From assembly GCA_017432405.1 (NCBI GenBank), contig JAFRJF010000283.1, positions 1-43,942 of the forward strand: a DNA stretch of 43,942 bases, in the 5' to 3' direction. The position numbers and the translations under genes are program-made. Below, in pieces: positions 23,024-31,480 of the stretch; the first letter of the stretch is position 1, and the number at the start of each line of letters is the position of its first letter. The notes below the pieces were generated by a model, which worked only from the letters and a program-made list of their open reading frames with translations, did not search any database and was not told the DNA's origin. The DNA is from Clostridia bacterium (GTDB lineage: Bacteria > Bacillota_A > Clostridia > Christensenellales > Aristaeellaceae).

Positions 23024-23102
23024 TCGAATCAAAACAGGTCTTGCTCAGAGTTCCATCATGGTTTTTCCAAATATTTGCACTCACCTCGTTTACCGATAAC
23101 AA

Positions 23103-23132
23103 TTGACTAATCTAAACATATCGTGTTATAAT
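23103..23132 (+). promoter_or_regulatory. promoter of the FMN_bind-rhodanese gene
   Basis: TTGACT (23103-23108), 18 bases, TATAAT (23127-23132). Only one -35 mismatch, so a strong promoter. Confidence 0.7.
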
Positions 23133-23166
23133 GTCGCCATCCTGATAGAAGAAGGAGGCATATACC

Positions 23167-24504
23167 ATGACCAAGAGAATCCTGGCAATCCTGCTTACCT
23201 GCCTGCTCCTCTGCGCCGCCGCGCAGGCGAGCGAGCTGTCCCTGGGCGATGTCAACGCGTGGCTGAACGGCTCTGCCAAGCTAGGCGAGGGCAGCAAGGG
23301 CAACCAGATCGCCGTCATTCCCTTCAGCCACATTGACGGGCCCGGCGACGAAGACCTGTTCTACGCCTTTGTGCCCTTCAAGTACGTCTCCCGCAACTAT
23401 GTCAAGTACCAGATCACCTTCCTCTCCTGTACCTGCCGCCCCGCCGACATGAACATGTGGACGACGGCCTATGTGGAGCTCTCCCTGCCGGACAGCGGCA
23501 AGCTCGACGACGCCGAGGTGCGCTGCCTGAGCTTCGATCTCGACGCCACCGGCCACTACGACGCTGGCCAGTACGGCGACAGCAACCCGGCGCCCAACGG
23601 CAACACCTACGACAAGTTCGTCTCCGACTGGGTCCCCTTCTACACCGGCAGGACCTACAGCGAAATCAAGCAGTACGGCACCATCAAGGACATCCCCGCG
23701 GAGGCCTTCGCCGCCGGTGAAGGACGCGAGGGCCTCACCATCGACGCCTGGACCGGCGCGACGGTCTCCCCCAACAACGTGCTGCGGATGCTGATCGCCC
23801 TGTTCCGCTACCACGCCACCGACAGCTTTTTCGACGGGGACGAGGCCGCCGTCGCCCTGCGCGAGGTCTTCGCTTCCACCACTGAGGTGACCCAGAAGGC
23901 CGCCGCCGTGGCTGCCGCTGGCGAGGAGGAGGCGCTGCCCCCACCCCAGGACACCACCAAGACCTACCAGGCCAACGCGGACGATCCCACCGAGACCCCC
24001 TGCGAGGAGGGCAATTTCGGCCCCACCTGCTCCGCGATCACCAGTGACAACCTGCGCCAGTACATGTTCCGCAGCGATGTGGTCTACATCGACCTGCGCG
24101 ATTACGAAGACTACGCCAAGAAGCACCTCAAGGGCTTCGAGGTCATCCCCTACCTGGCCCTGATCTTCAACGCCGACGCCGACAAGGACGCCTCCCTGCC
24201 CCAGCTCTACGGCGGCGAGCCGACCAACCCCATGCCCGTATACAAGGAATCCGACGAACTGCTGGCCGCGCTTTTCCCCAAGAACAAGATCCTGTTCGTG
24301 ATGTGCCAGGGCGGCGGACGCGCCAGCCAGATGATGAGCATCCTCAAGGCCCGCGGCTGGGACATGTCGAAGGTCTACAACGTCGGCGGCATGGCGCACT
24401 ATACCGGCGCGGAGTACAAGGATCTTGTGACGGATACGCCGGAGATACTGCTCACCGCGACCTACAACTTCGATGGGCTGACCCGGATCGCACCGGCGGG
24501 ATAA
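23167..24504 (+). CDS. secreted protein with FMN_bind-like domain and rhodanese domain
   Basis: Exported protein of 445 residues. A Sec signal peptide covers residues 1-22 (MTKRILAILLTCLLLCAAAQAS). The domain to about 230 contains DAWTGATVSPNNVL, which resembles the flavinylation motif D-x-[ST]GAT of FMN_bind domains, where ApbE attaches FMN to the Thr. After an acidic, Pro/Thr-rich linker (about 265-290) comes a rhodanese domain with VVYIDLRDYEDYAKKHLKG and the active-site loop VMCQGGGRASQM, with the catalytic Cys. The gene is monocistronic, with a strong promoter and a terminator. An extracytoplasmic redox or persulfide role is inferred. The FMN_bind resemblance rests on one motif; the rhodanese domain is firmer. 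Confidence 0.75.
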   Translation: MTKRILAILLTCLLLCAAAQASELSLGDVNAWLNGSAKLGEGSKGNQIAVIPFSHIDGPGDEDLFYAFVPFKYVSRNYVKYQITFLSCTCRPADMNMWTTAYVELSLPDSGKLDDAEVRCLSFDLDATGHYDAGQYGDSNPAPNGNTYDKFVSDWVPFYTGRTYSEIKQYGTIKDIPAEAFAAGEGREGLTIDAWTGATVSPNNVLRMLIALFRYHATDSFFDGDEAAVALREVFASTTEVTQKAAAVAAAGEEEALPPPQDTTKTYQANADDPTETPCEEGNFGPTCSAITSDNLRQYMFRSDVVYIDLRDYEDYAKKHLKGFEVIPYLALIFNADADKDASLPQLYGGEPTNPMPVYKESDELLAALFPKNKILFVMCQGGGRASQMMSILKARGWDMSKVYNVGGMAHYTGAEYKDLVTDTPEILLTATYNFDGLTRIAPAG

Positions 24505-24526
24505 CCGTCATCCATCCGATTTGACA

Positions 24527-24560
24527 TGAGGCGTTCACTATGAACGCCTCAAACTTTTTT
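24527..24560 (+). terminator. intrinsic terminator of the FMN_bind-rhodanese gene
   Basis: An 11-bp perfect stem (24527-24537 with 24541-24551) with loop CTA is followed by AAC and six T residues. It lies 22 bases after the stop codon. Confidence 0.85.
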
Positions 24561-24592
24561 AAGGGATTTGCCTGTGCATGTAATTCCGTCCT

Positions 24593-24660
24593 TCCCGCCG
24601 GGTACGTTCACGAAAAAAACGCCCTCTCGGGCGTTTTTTTCGTGAGCGTACCCGGCGGGA
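24593..24660. terminator. 32-bp hairpin, bidirectional terminator overlapping the tRNA 3' end
   Basis: Arms 24593-24624 and 24629-24660 pair with a single mismatch that can form G-U, around a TCTC loop. The inner part (A7-CGCCC / GGGCG-T7) is a textbook bidirectional terminator. The outer part of the right arm is the 3' acceptor and T-stem strand of the tRNA gene, so the left arm is an inverted copy of that tRNA end. Confidence 0.8.
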
Positions 24661-24720
24661 TTCGAACCCACGGTCTTCAGAGTCGGAGTCTGACGCGATA
24701 TCCAGCTTCGCTACGGGTAC
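24647..24720 (-). tRNA. tRNA-Arg (anticodon CCG)
   Basis: On the minus strand a full cloverleaf can be read: acceptor stem GTACCCG with CGGGTAC (7 bp), D stem GCGA/TCGC, anticodon stem TCAGA/TCTGA around loop CTCCGAC, and T arm GTGGG-TTCGAAT-CCCGC. The anticodon CCG decodes CGG arginine codons, common in this GC-rich DNA. The discriminator is G and CCA is not encoded. A promoter lies just upstream (TTGCCA-17-TATAAT) and a terminator hairpin just downstream. No anomalies are seen in the stems. Confidence 0.95.
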
Positions 24721-24736
24721 ATGTCCAACAACAGCT

Positions 24737-24765
24737 ATTATAGCCCATTTGGCCTCAATTGGCAA
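24737..24765 (-). promoter_or_regulatory. promoter of tRNA-Arg
   Basis: Minus strand TTGCCA (24760-24765), 17 bases, TATAAT (24737-24742). It would start transcription about ten bases before the mature tRNA. Confidence 0.7.
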
Positions 24766-24846
24766 GTTAAAAAGGGCGAAAGCATCAATTTTTCATATTT
24801 ATTTACGATTTGCGCACCTGCGACAGCGCAGGGGGCTTTGAATTGC

Positions 24847-24875
24847 TTGCGAATTTACATTCCTTCTGATACAAT
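24847..24875 (+). promoter_or_regulatory. promoter of the plsX operon
   Basis: TTGCGA (24847-24852), 17 bases, TACAAT (24870-24875). No FapR-type operator was found near it. Confidence 0.55.
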
Positions 24876-24905
24876 ATACAGGTAATGAATAATGGGGGTT
24901 TTAGT

Positions 24906-25925
24906 ATGAGCGAGTACACCATCGCGCTGGACGCCATGGGGGGCGATCAGGCGCCGGACGCCATCGTTTCGGGGGCCATCGAGGCGCTGAGAAGGTTTGA
25001 GGACATCCGCGTAATACTGGCCGGGCCAGCGGCCCGGTTGGAAACGCTTCTGGCCGAGGCTGAGGACGTGCGGGACCGGGCGGAGATCCTGCCCGCGGAC
25101 GACGTGATCACGATGGACGAATCGCCGATGCTCGCCGTGCGCCAGAAGGTCAACTCCTCCATGGTACAGGCCATGCTGGCTGTGCGCGAGGGCCGAGCCG
25201 GCGCGGTGGTTTCCGCCGGAAATACCGGCGCGCTGCTGGCGGGCGGCATGCTGCGCATCGGCCGCATACCGGGCATCGAGCGCCCCGCGCTGGCGCCGGT
25301 GATCCCCGGGGCGAAGAAGCCCTTCCTGCTGATCGACGCCGGGGCAAACGTGGATTGCCAGCCCAGGTACCTGGTGCAGTTCGGGCTGATGGGCTCGGTG
25401 TACATGCACTCGGTGATGGGCGTGGAAAAGCCCGCAGTGGGCCTGGTGAACATCGGCACGGAGGCTGAGAAGGGCAACAAGCTGACCAAGGAGACCCACC
25501 AGCTGATGCTGAAGCAGACCAGCTACCACTTTGCCGGGAACGTCGAGGCGCGGGACGTGCCCACCGGCGATTTCGACGTGGTCGTGGCCGACGGCTTCGA
25601 CGGCAACATCATCCTCAAATACACCGAAGGCCTGGCCAGCGCCATGATGGGCATGCTCAAGAGCGACCTGAACGCCTCGAAGGTGACCCGGCTGGGCGCG
25701 GCCCTCTCCCGCCCCGCCTTCCGCAAGTTCAAGCGCAGCATGGATTACAACGCCTACGGCGGCGCGCCGCTGCTGGGCGTGGAGGGCGCGGTGATCAAAG
25801 CCCACGGCGCCTCCGGCGAGACGGCCATCATGAACGCCCTTCGCCAGGCCCGCACGATGCTCGCCGGCGACGTGGCAGGCAAGATCCGCGAAGGGCTCAG
25901 CGGCCTGGGCGACGACAACGCATAA
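24906..25925 (+). CDS. plsX: phosphate acyltransferase PlsX
   Basis: Converts acyl-ACP and phosphate to acyl-phosphate, the donor for PlsY in phospholipid synthesis. The product has 339 residues, normal length. Family blocks are IALDAMGGDQAPDAIV at the N-terminus, GNTGALLAGGMLRIGRI, RPALAPVIP, LIDAGANVDC, VGLVNIGTEAEKGN and FVAD-type DGFDGNIILKYTEGLA. The ATG at 24906 lies seven bases after GGGGG; an in-frame ATG at 24885 lacks spacing and family similarity. It is the first gene of plsX-acpP-rnc-smc-ftsY. Unlike Bacillus, no fabD or fabG lies between plsX and acpP. Confidence 0.97.
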   Translation: MSEYTIALDAMGGDQAPDAIVSGAIEALRRFEDIRVILAGPAARLETLLAEAEDVRDRAEILPADDVITMDESPMLAVRQKVNSSMVQAMLAVREGRAGAVVSAGNTGALLAGGMLRIGRIPGIERPALAPVIPGAKKPFLLIDAGANVDCQPRYLVQFGLMGSVYMHSVMGVEKPAVGLVNIGTEAEKGNKLTKETHQLMLKQTSYHFAGNVEARDVPTGDFDVVVADGFDGNIILKYTEGLASAMMGMLKSDLNASKVTRLGAALSRPAFRKFKRSMDYNAYGGAPLLGVEGAVIKAHGASGETAIMNALRQARTMLAGDVAGKIREGLSGLGDDNA

Positions 25926-25941
25926 CCCACTTTACGCACCG

Positions 25942-26000
25942 CCGCGCGAATCCTTCGGATTCCAGCGCGGGTTGGTCGCACCTGCCTTCGGCAGTGGCGC
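25942..26000. repeat. two adjacent hairpins between plsX and acpP
   Basis: The first pairs CCGCGC-GAATCC with GGATTC-CA-GCGCGG around a TTC loop; the second pairs CTGCC with GGCAG around TTC, plus a weaker outer stem. They lie between co-transcribed genes and may adjust relative expression of the abundant acyl carrier protein, for example by attenuation or 5'-end protection. No T-run follows. Confidence 0.4.
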
Positions 26001-26035
26001 GACTGCTATTCGACCCACAGACAGGAGGTAAAACC

Positions 26036-26275
26036 ATGGATCGCAACGCAATTTTCGACAAGGTGAAGGAATACATACTGATGCAGCTGCCCATCGACGG
26101 CAGTCGGGTCCTGGAGTCCGCCCGCATGGTGGAGGACCTGGGCGCCGACAGCGCCAACCTGATGATGCTGATCATGGACCTGGAGACCGAATTCAACCTG
26201 ACTGTAGAGGATGAAGCCCTTGGCACCATCAAGACCGTGGGCGACATCGTGGACTACATTCAAAAGAAGGGCTGA
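26036..26275 (+). CDS. acpP: acyl carrier protein
   Basis: Acidic four-helix carrier of 79 residues for growing fatty acids. The phosphopantetheine serine lies in DLGADSANLMMLIMDLE; the usual DSL is DSA here, but the Ser itself and the recognition helix are kept. The ATG at 26036 follows GGAGG by seven bases. It lies between plsX and rnc, the standard place. The Leu-to-Ala change after the modified Ser is unusual for a housekeeping ACP, though acidic helix II is otherwise intact. Confidence 0.93.
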   Translation: MDRNAIFDKVKEYILMQLPIDGSRVLESARMVEDLGADSANLMMLIMDLETEFNLTVEDEALGTIKTVGDIVDYIQKKG

Positions 26276-26277
26276 TT

Positions 26278-26949
26278 GTGAAGGCACTTTGCAAAAAGCT
26301 GGGCTATACCTTCAGTGACATGAGGCTGCTGGAGACGGCGCTGACGCATCCCTCCTTCGGGGGGGATCATCATGTGCCCCACTACCAGCGGCTTGAGTTT
26401 CTGGGGGACGCCGTGCTGGAACTGGCCATAAGCCGCTACCTCTATTTCGAGTTCCCGGAGGTAGACGAGGGCAAGCTGACGCGCATCCGCGCGGGACTGG
26501 TGCGGGAGGAGACCCTCTGCCGCGCCGCCCGACGCCTGGAGCTTGGCAAATTCATCCGCCTCTCCGTGGGAGAGGACCGCTCGGGAGGGCGGGACAAGCC
26601 CTCCATACTGTGCGACGTGATGGAGGCCGTGCTTGCCGCCGTGTACCTCGACGGGGGCTTCGACTGCGCCGTGGACGTGATCCGCAGGGCGCTGGGTGAC
26701 GAGCTGCATCCCCAGATGCTGGAGGACCACCTCGACGCCAAGTCCCGCCTGCAGGAGGTGCTGCAGCGGGACGGGGAGATGCCGGTATACGTATTCGTAT
26801 CGATGGAAGGACCGCCCCACGCGCCCGTCTTCCGCTACAGCGTGACGCTGAACGGCCAGGAAATCGGCACGGGCGACGGCACCAGCAAGCAGAACGCCCA
26901 GCAGGAGGCCGCCCGGGACGCCCTCAGAAGAATGCGAAATGGGAAATAA
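26278..26949 (+). CDS. rnc: ribonuclease III
   Basis: Double-strand-specific endoribonuclease for rRNA and mRNA processing, 223 residues. The catalytic signature is HYQRLEFLGDAVLELAIS, and the second acidic site is in DVMEAVLAAVYLDGG. The C-terminal double-stranded-RNA-binding domain ends with the GTSKQNAQQEAARDALRRM helix. The start is GTG at 26278, two bases after acpP, with the AAGG at the acpP end as ribosome-binding site. smc follows after 36 bases. Confidence 0.97.
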   Translation: MKALCKKLGYTFSDMRLLETALTHPSFGGDHHVPHYQRLEFLGDAVLELAISRYLYFEFPEVDEGKLTRIRAGLVREETLCRAARRLELGKFIRLSVGEDRSGGRDKPSILCDVMEAVLAAVYLDGGFDCAVDVIRRALGDELHPQMLEDHLDAKSRLQEVLQRDGEMPVYVFVSMEGPPHAPVFRYSVTLNGQEIGTGDGTSKQNAQQEAARDALRRMRNGK

Positions 26950-26985
26950 ACGTCCCATTATCCCAGAACGGAGCGAAACAATAAT

Positions 26986-29900
26986 TTGCGACTGAAGAAA
27001 CTCATTTTACACGGCTTCAAATCCTTCGCCGACCATTCGGAGATCGTCTTCGAGGACGGCATCACCGGCGTGGTCGGGCCAAACGGCTGTGGCAAGAGCA
27101 ACATCTCCGACGCGGTGCGCTGGGTGCTGGGCGAGCAGAGCGCAAAGTCGCTTCGCGGCTCGAAGATGGAGGACGTCATCTTCAACGGCACCGAGGCCCG
27201 CCGCCGCCTGGCCTACTGCGAGGTCACGCTGGTCTTCGAAAACGAGGACCACGCCCTGTCCATCGACTTTGCCGAGGTTTCCGTCACCCGGCGGGTCTAC
27301 CGCAGCGGCGAGGGCGAATACAAGATCAACGGCGCCGCCTGCCGCCTGCGGGACATCGTGGACCTGTTCCGCGACACCGGCATCGGCAAGGACGGCTATT
27401 CCCTGATCGGCCAGGGCCGCATCGACGAGATCCTCTCCGCCAAGTCAGAGGATCGCCGCCAGGTATTCGAGGAGGCCGCGGGCATCGTCAAATTCAAGTC
27501 CCGCAAGCTGGACGCCCAGAAGCGCATCCAGCACACCCAGGAGAACCTGAACCGCGTGGAGGACATCCTCTCCGAGCTGGAGGACCGGGTGGAGCCGCTG
27601 AAGCAGCAGAGTGAACAGGCCCGTGAATACCTGTCCCTGCGGGATGAGCTGAAGGGGCTGGACCTGAACGTCTTCCTGGTGCGCACCGAGCGCTACGAGG
27701 AGCGCATCAAGGAGCTGAAGGAATCCGTGCAAACCCTGGGCGAATCGATCCTCCAAGCCAACCAGGCCCTTGAGGAAAAGAGCGCTCAGCGGGACGAGGC
27801 CCAGACCCGCTTGGACGCCTTTGAGCTGGAAAGCGGCGAGAAGCGGGAGGTCGTGCAGCGGCTGATCCGCGAGGTCGAGGCCGGCGAGGGCTCGGTGCAG
27901 GTCATGCGCGAACGTATCGCCGCCGGGGAGAAGGAGCGGGACCGCATACAGGCCGAGCGCGCCTCCGCCTCGGAGGGCAAGGCAGGCGTGCTGCGCCAGA
28001 TCGAAAGGATGACCGCCGAGATCGAGGCAGAGACCGCCGCCATACAGACCGCCGCTGACGCGCTGGCCACCCAGGAGCAGGCCCTCTCCGAATCTGAGGA
28101 ACGCCTCTCCGCCCTGGAAGAGGCCTCCGAAAACGCCAAGCAGCAGATCATACAGGCCATGAACCGGCTGGGCGACGTCAAGTCCCAGCGGGCGCGCTTG
28201 AGCGCCATGAAGACGGCCCTGGAGAACCAGCTGAGCAGCATGGACGCCGACCAGAGCCGTGAGCAGGCCGCTTCCCAGGCCCTGGGCGCGCACGTACAGT
28301 CCGCCCGGGACCAGCTGGATGCCGAAAACACCCGCAAGGCCGAGCTTCAGAAGCAGGCCGGGGACATCCAGGGCCGGGTCCAGGCCCTGGGCGAGCAGTC
28401 CGCTGCCCTGTCCGACCGGGTGACCCGCATGCAGACCGAGCGCCAGCAGCGGGATTCCCGGCTGAAGCTGCTGCGGGAAATGCAGCGGGATTACGAGGGC
28501 TACAACAACTCCGTCAAGCAGGTGCTGATGCAGGCAAGACGCCTGGGACAGAGCTCCGGTGTGCACGGCGTGGTGGCCGACCTGATCCACGTGCCTGCCC
28601 GCCTGGAGCGGGCCATGGACATGGTGCTGGGCGGGGCGCTTCAGAACGTCGTGGTAAACCGGGACGAGGACGCCAAGCGCATGATCGAATACCTACGCGC
28701 CAACCGCTTCGGCCGGGCCACGTTCCTGCCTATCTCCTCGGTGCGGGGCCGCACCCTTTCCCCCCAGGAGCGCAACGTGCTGTCCATGCCGGGCTGCGTG
28801 GGCCTCGCCTCTGAGCTGATCGAATTCGATCCCAGGTACCAGGGCGTGGTGGACAACCTGCTGGGTCGCACGGTGGTGGCCGAGAACCTGGACGCCGGCA
28901 TCGCCATACAGCGAGCGGGTCGCTACCAGTTCCGGCTGGTGACGCTGGAGGGCGACGTGATGCACTCCGGCGGCTCGATGACCGGCGGCAGCACCCAGAG
29001 CCGCGTGACCAGCCTGCTGTCCCGCAGCCGCGAGATCGAGGAGAGCGAGCAGGCCCTCAAAAAGCTGGAGGCCGAGTTCGCCCAGGCCCGGGAGCAGTAC
29101 GCCGCAATCGAGGACGAGCGCAGCGGATTGAAGCGGGAGCGCGGCGAGCTGTACGACGAGCTGCACAAACAAGAGGTCATCTGCGCCCGCGCAGAGGCCC
29201 AGCTGAACGCCGCGCTGGACGAGCAGTCCAGCAACGACGCGCGACTGGCCCGCTCTCAGGGCGAGCGCCAGCGCCTGCAGTTGCAGCTTACGGACGTGAC
29301 CGCCAACCTGACCGCCCTGGACGCCCAGCAGCAGAGCGCCGAGAGCTCCACCGATGACTGCCAGGCCGAGGTGCGGCGCATGTCGGACGAGATCTATACC
29401 CTGCGCAGCGAGACCGAGTCCCTGCGCGACGTCGTGGGCGAGGCGCGCATCGCGCTGGCCTCCCGCCGCCGCGGCCTTGAAGCCGCCACCAGCGAACGCG
29501 ACCGGCTGTCCAACCAGGCGGAGAACGCCGAGAAGCTGATGGCCGAATCGGAGGTCGCGCTATCTGCTTGCCTGAAGGAGCTGGAGGCCAACGCCGCGCT
29601 GCTGGAGGGCGACATCGAAGCCCTGAACCGGGACAAGGCCGCTCTGAACGCGGCCCGCGCCGCCTTTGACGAGGCGGACGGGCGGCGCACCGGCATACAG
29701 AAGCAGCTGCAAACCCTGGCCGAAGAAATCGACGGCCTGCGCGGCAACCTGGACGACTTCAGCGACAGGCACCACCGAAGCGAGATCCAGCTGACCCGTG
29801 TGGAGGGTGAATTCAAGCAGCTCCAGGATCGCATCTGGGAGGACTACGAGCTGACCTACGCCGGGGCCGAGCCCTTCCGCCAGCCCGACTTCAAGCTCAC

Positions 29901-30549
29901 CGAGTCCGAGAAGCGCATCGCTGCCATACGCCAGCGCATCCGCGCTATGGGCACCGTGAACGTGGCAGCGCTGGACGAATACCGGCGCACCGTGGAGCGC
30001 GTGGAGGAGCTGTCGAGCCAGCGGGACGACCTGCTGAAGGCCCAGGCGGACCTGGAGGGCATCGTGGCCGACCTGGAGACCCAGATGGAGAAGCAGTTCA
30101 AGAGCCAGTTCGCACTGATGAACGACAACTTCCAGCGCACGTTTGTGAAGCTGTTCGGCGGCGGCAAGGCCGAGCTGCGGCTGGCCGACCCGAAGGACGC
30201 GCTGAACTGCGGCATCGACATCGTGGCCCAGCCCCCGGGCAAGAAGCTGCAGATGCTCTCGCTGCTCTCCGGCGGCGAGCGCGCGCTGACCGCCATCGCC
30301 ATACTGTTCGCCATACTCGACCTCAAACCCACCCCCTTCTGCATACTGGACGAGATCGAGGCCGCGCTGGACGACGCCAACATCGACACCTACGCCGACT
30401 ACCTGAAGTCCTATTCCGAGAACACGCAGTTCATCGTCATCACCCACCGCAAGGGCACGATGGAGCGCTGCGACGCGCTGTACGGCGTGGTGATGGAGGA
30501 AAAGGGCGTCTCCAAGACGGTATCGGTGAAATTGAACGAAGCCGTTTAA
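26986..30549 (+). CDS. smc: chromosome segregation protein SMC
   Basis: Condensin ATPase of 1187 residues, normal size. Walker A is GPNGCGKSNISDAVRWVLGE near residue 32. Two coiled coils of about 300 residues flank the hinge (about 500-660; GVHGVVADLIHV and GVVDNLLGRTVVAENL). The C-terminal head has the signature LLSGGERALTAIAILFA, then Walker B FCILDEIEAALDDANI and the switch VITHRKGTMERCD. It acts with ScpA and ScpB, not encoded here. The start is TTG at 26986, giving MRLKKLILHGFKSFADH; GGAG lies 12 bases upstream, a longer spacing than usual, so initiation may be weak. Confidence 0.97.
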   Translation: MRLKKLILHGFKSFADHSEIVFEDGITGVVGPNGCGKSNISDAVRWVLGEQSAKSLRGSKMEDVIFNGTEARRRLAYCEVTLVFENEDHALSIDFAEVSVTRRVYRSGEGEYKINGAACRLRDIVDLFRDTGIGKDGYSLIGQGRIDEILSAKSEDRRQVFEEAAGIVKFKSRKLDAQKRIQHTQENLNRVEDILSELEDRVEPLKQQSEQAREYLSLRDELKGLDLNVFLVRTERYEERIKELKESVQTLGESILQANQALEEKSAQRDEAQTRLDAFELESGEKREVVQRLIREVEAGEGSVQVMRERIAAGEKERDRIQAERASASEGKAGVLRQIERMTAEIEAETAAIQTAADALATQEQALSESEERLSALEEASENAKQQIIQAMNRLGDVKSQRARLSAMKTALENQLSSMDADQSREQAASQALGAHVQSARDQLDAENTRKAELQKQAGDIQGRVQALGEQSAALSDRVTRMQTERQQRDSRLKLLREMQRDYEGYNNSVKQVLMQARRLGQSSGVHGVVADLIHVPARLERAMDMVLGGALQNVVVNRDEDAKRMIEYLRANRFGRATFLPISSVRGRTLSPQERNVLSMPGCVGLASELIEFDPRYQGVVDNLLGRTVVAENLDAGIAIQRAGRYQFRLVTLEGDVMHSGGSMTGGSTQSRVTSLLSRSREIEESEQALKKLEAEFAQAREQYAAIEDERSGLKRERGELYDELHKQEVICARAEAQLNAALDEQSSNDARLARSQGERQRLQLQLTDVTANLTALDAQQQSAESSTDDCQAEVRRMSDEIYTLRSETESLRDVVGEARIALASRRRGLEAATSERDRLSNQAENAEKLMAESEVALSACLKELEANAALLEGDIEALNRDKAALNAARAAFDEADGRRTGIQKQLQTLAEEIDGLRGNLDDFSDRHHRSEIQLTRVEGEFKQLQDRIWEDYELTYAGAEPFRQPDFKLTESEKRIAAIRQRIRAMGTVNVAALDEYRRTVERVEELSSQRDDLLKAQADLEGIVADLETQMEKQFKSQFALMNDNFQRTFVKLFGGGKAELRLADPKDALNCGIDIVAQPPGKKLQMLSLLSGGERALTAIAILFAILDLKPTPFCILDEIEAALDDANIDTYADYLKSYSENTQFIVITHRKGTMERCDALYGVVMEEKGVSKTVSVKLNEAV

Positions 30550-30564
30550 CGGGAGGAAAGAATA

Positions 30565-31467
30565 ATGGGACTGTTTGACAAGATCAAAAAGGGCCTTCAA
30601 AAGACCCGCGACGTCTTTACCGGCCGCATGGACGAGCTCGTAGAGAATTACAAGGAGCTGGACGACGACTTTTACGAGGACCTGACGGACATACTGATCA
30701 TGGCCGACGTGGGCGTGCCCACCTCCGAGCTGGCGGTGAGCCGGCTGAAGGAGAAATGCAAGGCCGAGAAGATCGGCAATCCCGAAAAGGCCCGTGAAGC
30801 GCTGAAGGGCATCCTGGTGGACATCCTGTGGGCCGAGCCGATGAAGCTGACCAGCCCGATGGTGCTGCTGATCATCGGCGTCAACGGCGTGGGCAAGACC
30901 ACCTCTATCGGCAAGCTGGCCTCCCGCCTGAAGGCCATGGGCCGCCGGGTCATCATCTGCGCCGGCGATACCTTCCGTGCCGCCGCCGCCGACCAGCTGA
31001 CCGTGTGGGCCGAGCGGGCCGACGTGCCCATCATCAAGCACAAGGAGGGCGCGGACCCCGCCGCCGTGGTGTTCGACGGCATACAGGCCGCCAAGGGCCG
31101 CCATGCCGACGTGCTGCTGGTGGATACCGCCGGGCGCCTGCACAACAAGGCCCACCTGATGGAGGAATTGAAGAAGATCAACCGCGTGGCCGAGCGGGAA
31201 TTCCCCGAGGCCGCGCTAAGCGCGTTGCTGGTCATCGACGCCACCACCGGCCAGAACGGCATGGCCCAGGCCAAGGTGTTCAGCGAGGTCTCCAACCTGG
31301 ACGGCATCATACTGACCAAGCTGGACGGCACCGCCAAGGGCGGCATCGCCATAGCCATCCGCAACGAGCTCGGACTGCCCGTGCGCTACATCGGCGTGGG
31401 CGAGCAGCTGGACGATATGCAGCCTTTCGACGCGAAGGAGTTCGTCAGCGCCCTGTTCGGGGATTGA
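30565..31467 (+). CDS. ftsY: signal recognition particle receptor FtsY
   Basis: SRP receptor GTPase that docks ribosome-nascent-chain/Ffh complexes at the membrane. The product has 300 residues: a short N-terminus without the acidic A domain of E. coli, the helical N domain, then the G domain with GVNGVGKTTSIGKLA, the DTFRAAAADQL insertion, DTAGRLHNK, TKLDGTAKGG and the closing GVGEQLDDMQPFD. The ATG at 30565 follows GGGAGGAAAG. It directly follows smc, as in many clostridia. No ffh or ylxM follows; a sugar-kinase-like gene does. Confidence 0.97.
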   Translation: MGLFDKIKKGLQKTRDVFTGRMDELVENYKELDDDFYEDLTDILIMADVGVPTSELAVSRLKEKCKAEKIGNPEKAREALKGILVDILWAEPMKLTSPMVLLIIGVNGVGKTTSIGKLASRLKAMGRRVIICAGDTFRAAAADQLTVWAERADVPIIKHKEGADPAAVVFDGIQAAKGRHADVLLVDTAGRLHNKAHLMEELKKINRVAEREFPEAALSALLVIDATTGQNGMAQAKVFSEVSNLDGIILTKLDGTAKGGIAIAIRNELGLPVRYIGVGEQLDDMQPFDAKEFVSALFGD

Positions 31468-31480
31468 TGGGGGCGACGGT

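Noticed and set aside
29560..31155. 531-codon minus-strand open frame over smc/ftsY
   Set aside because: Antisense shadow of two conserved core genes.
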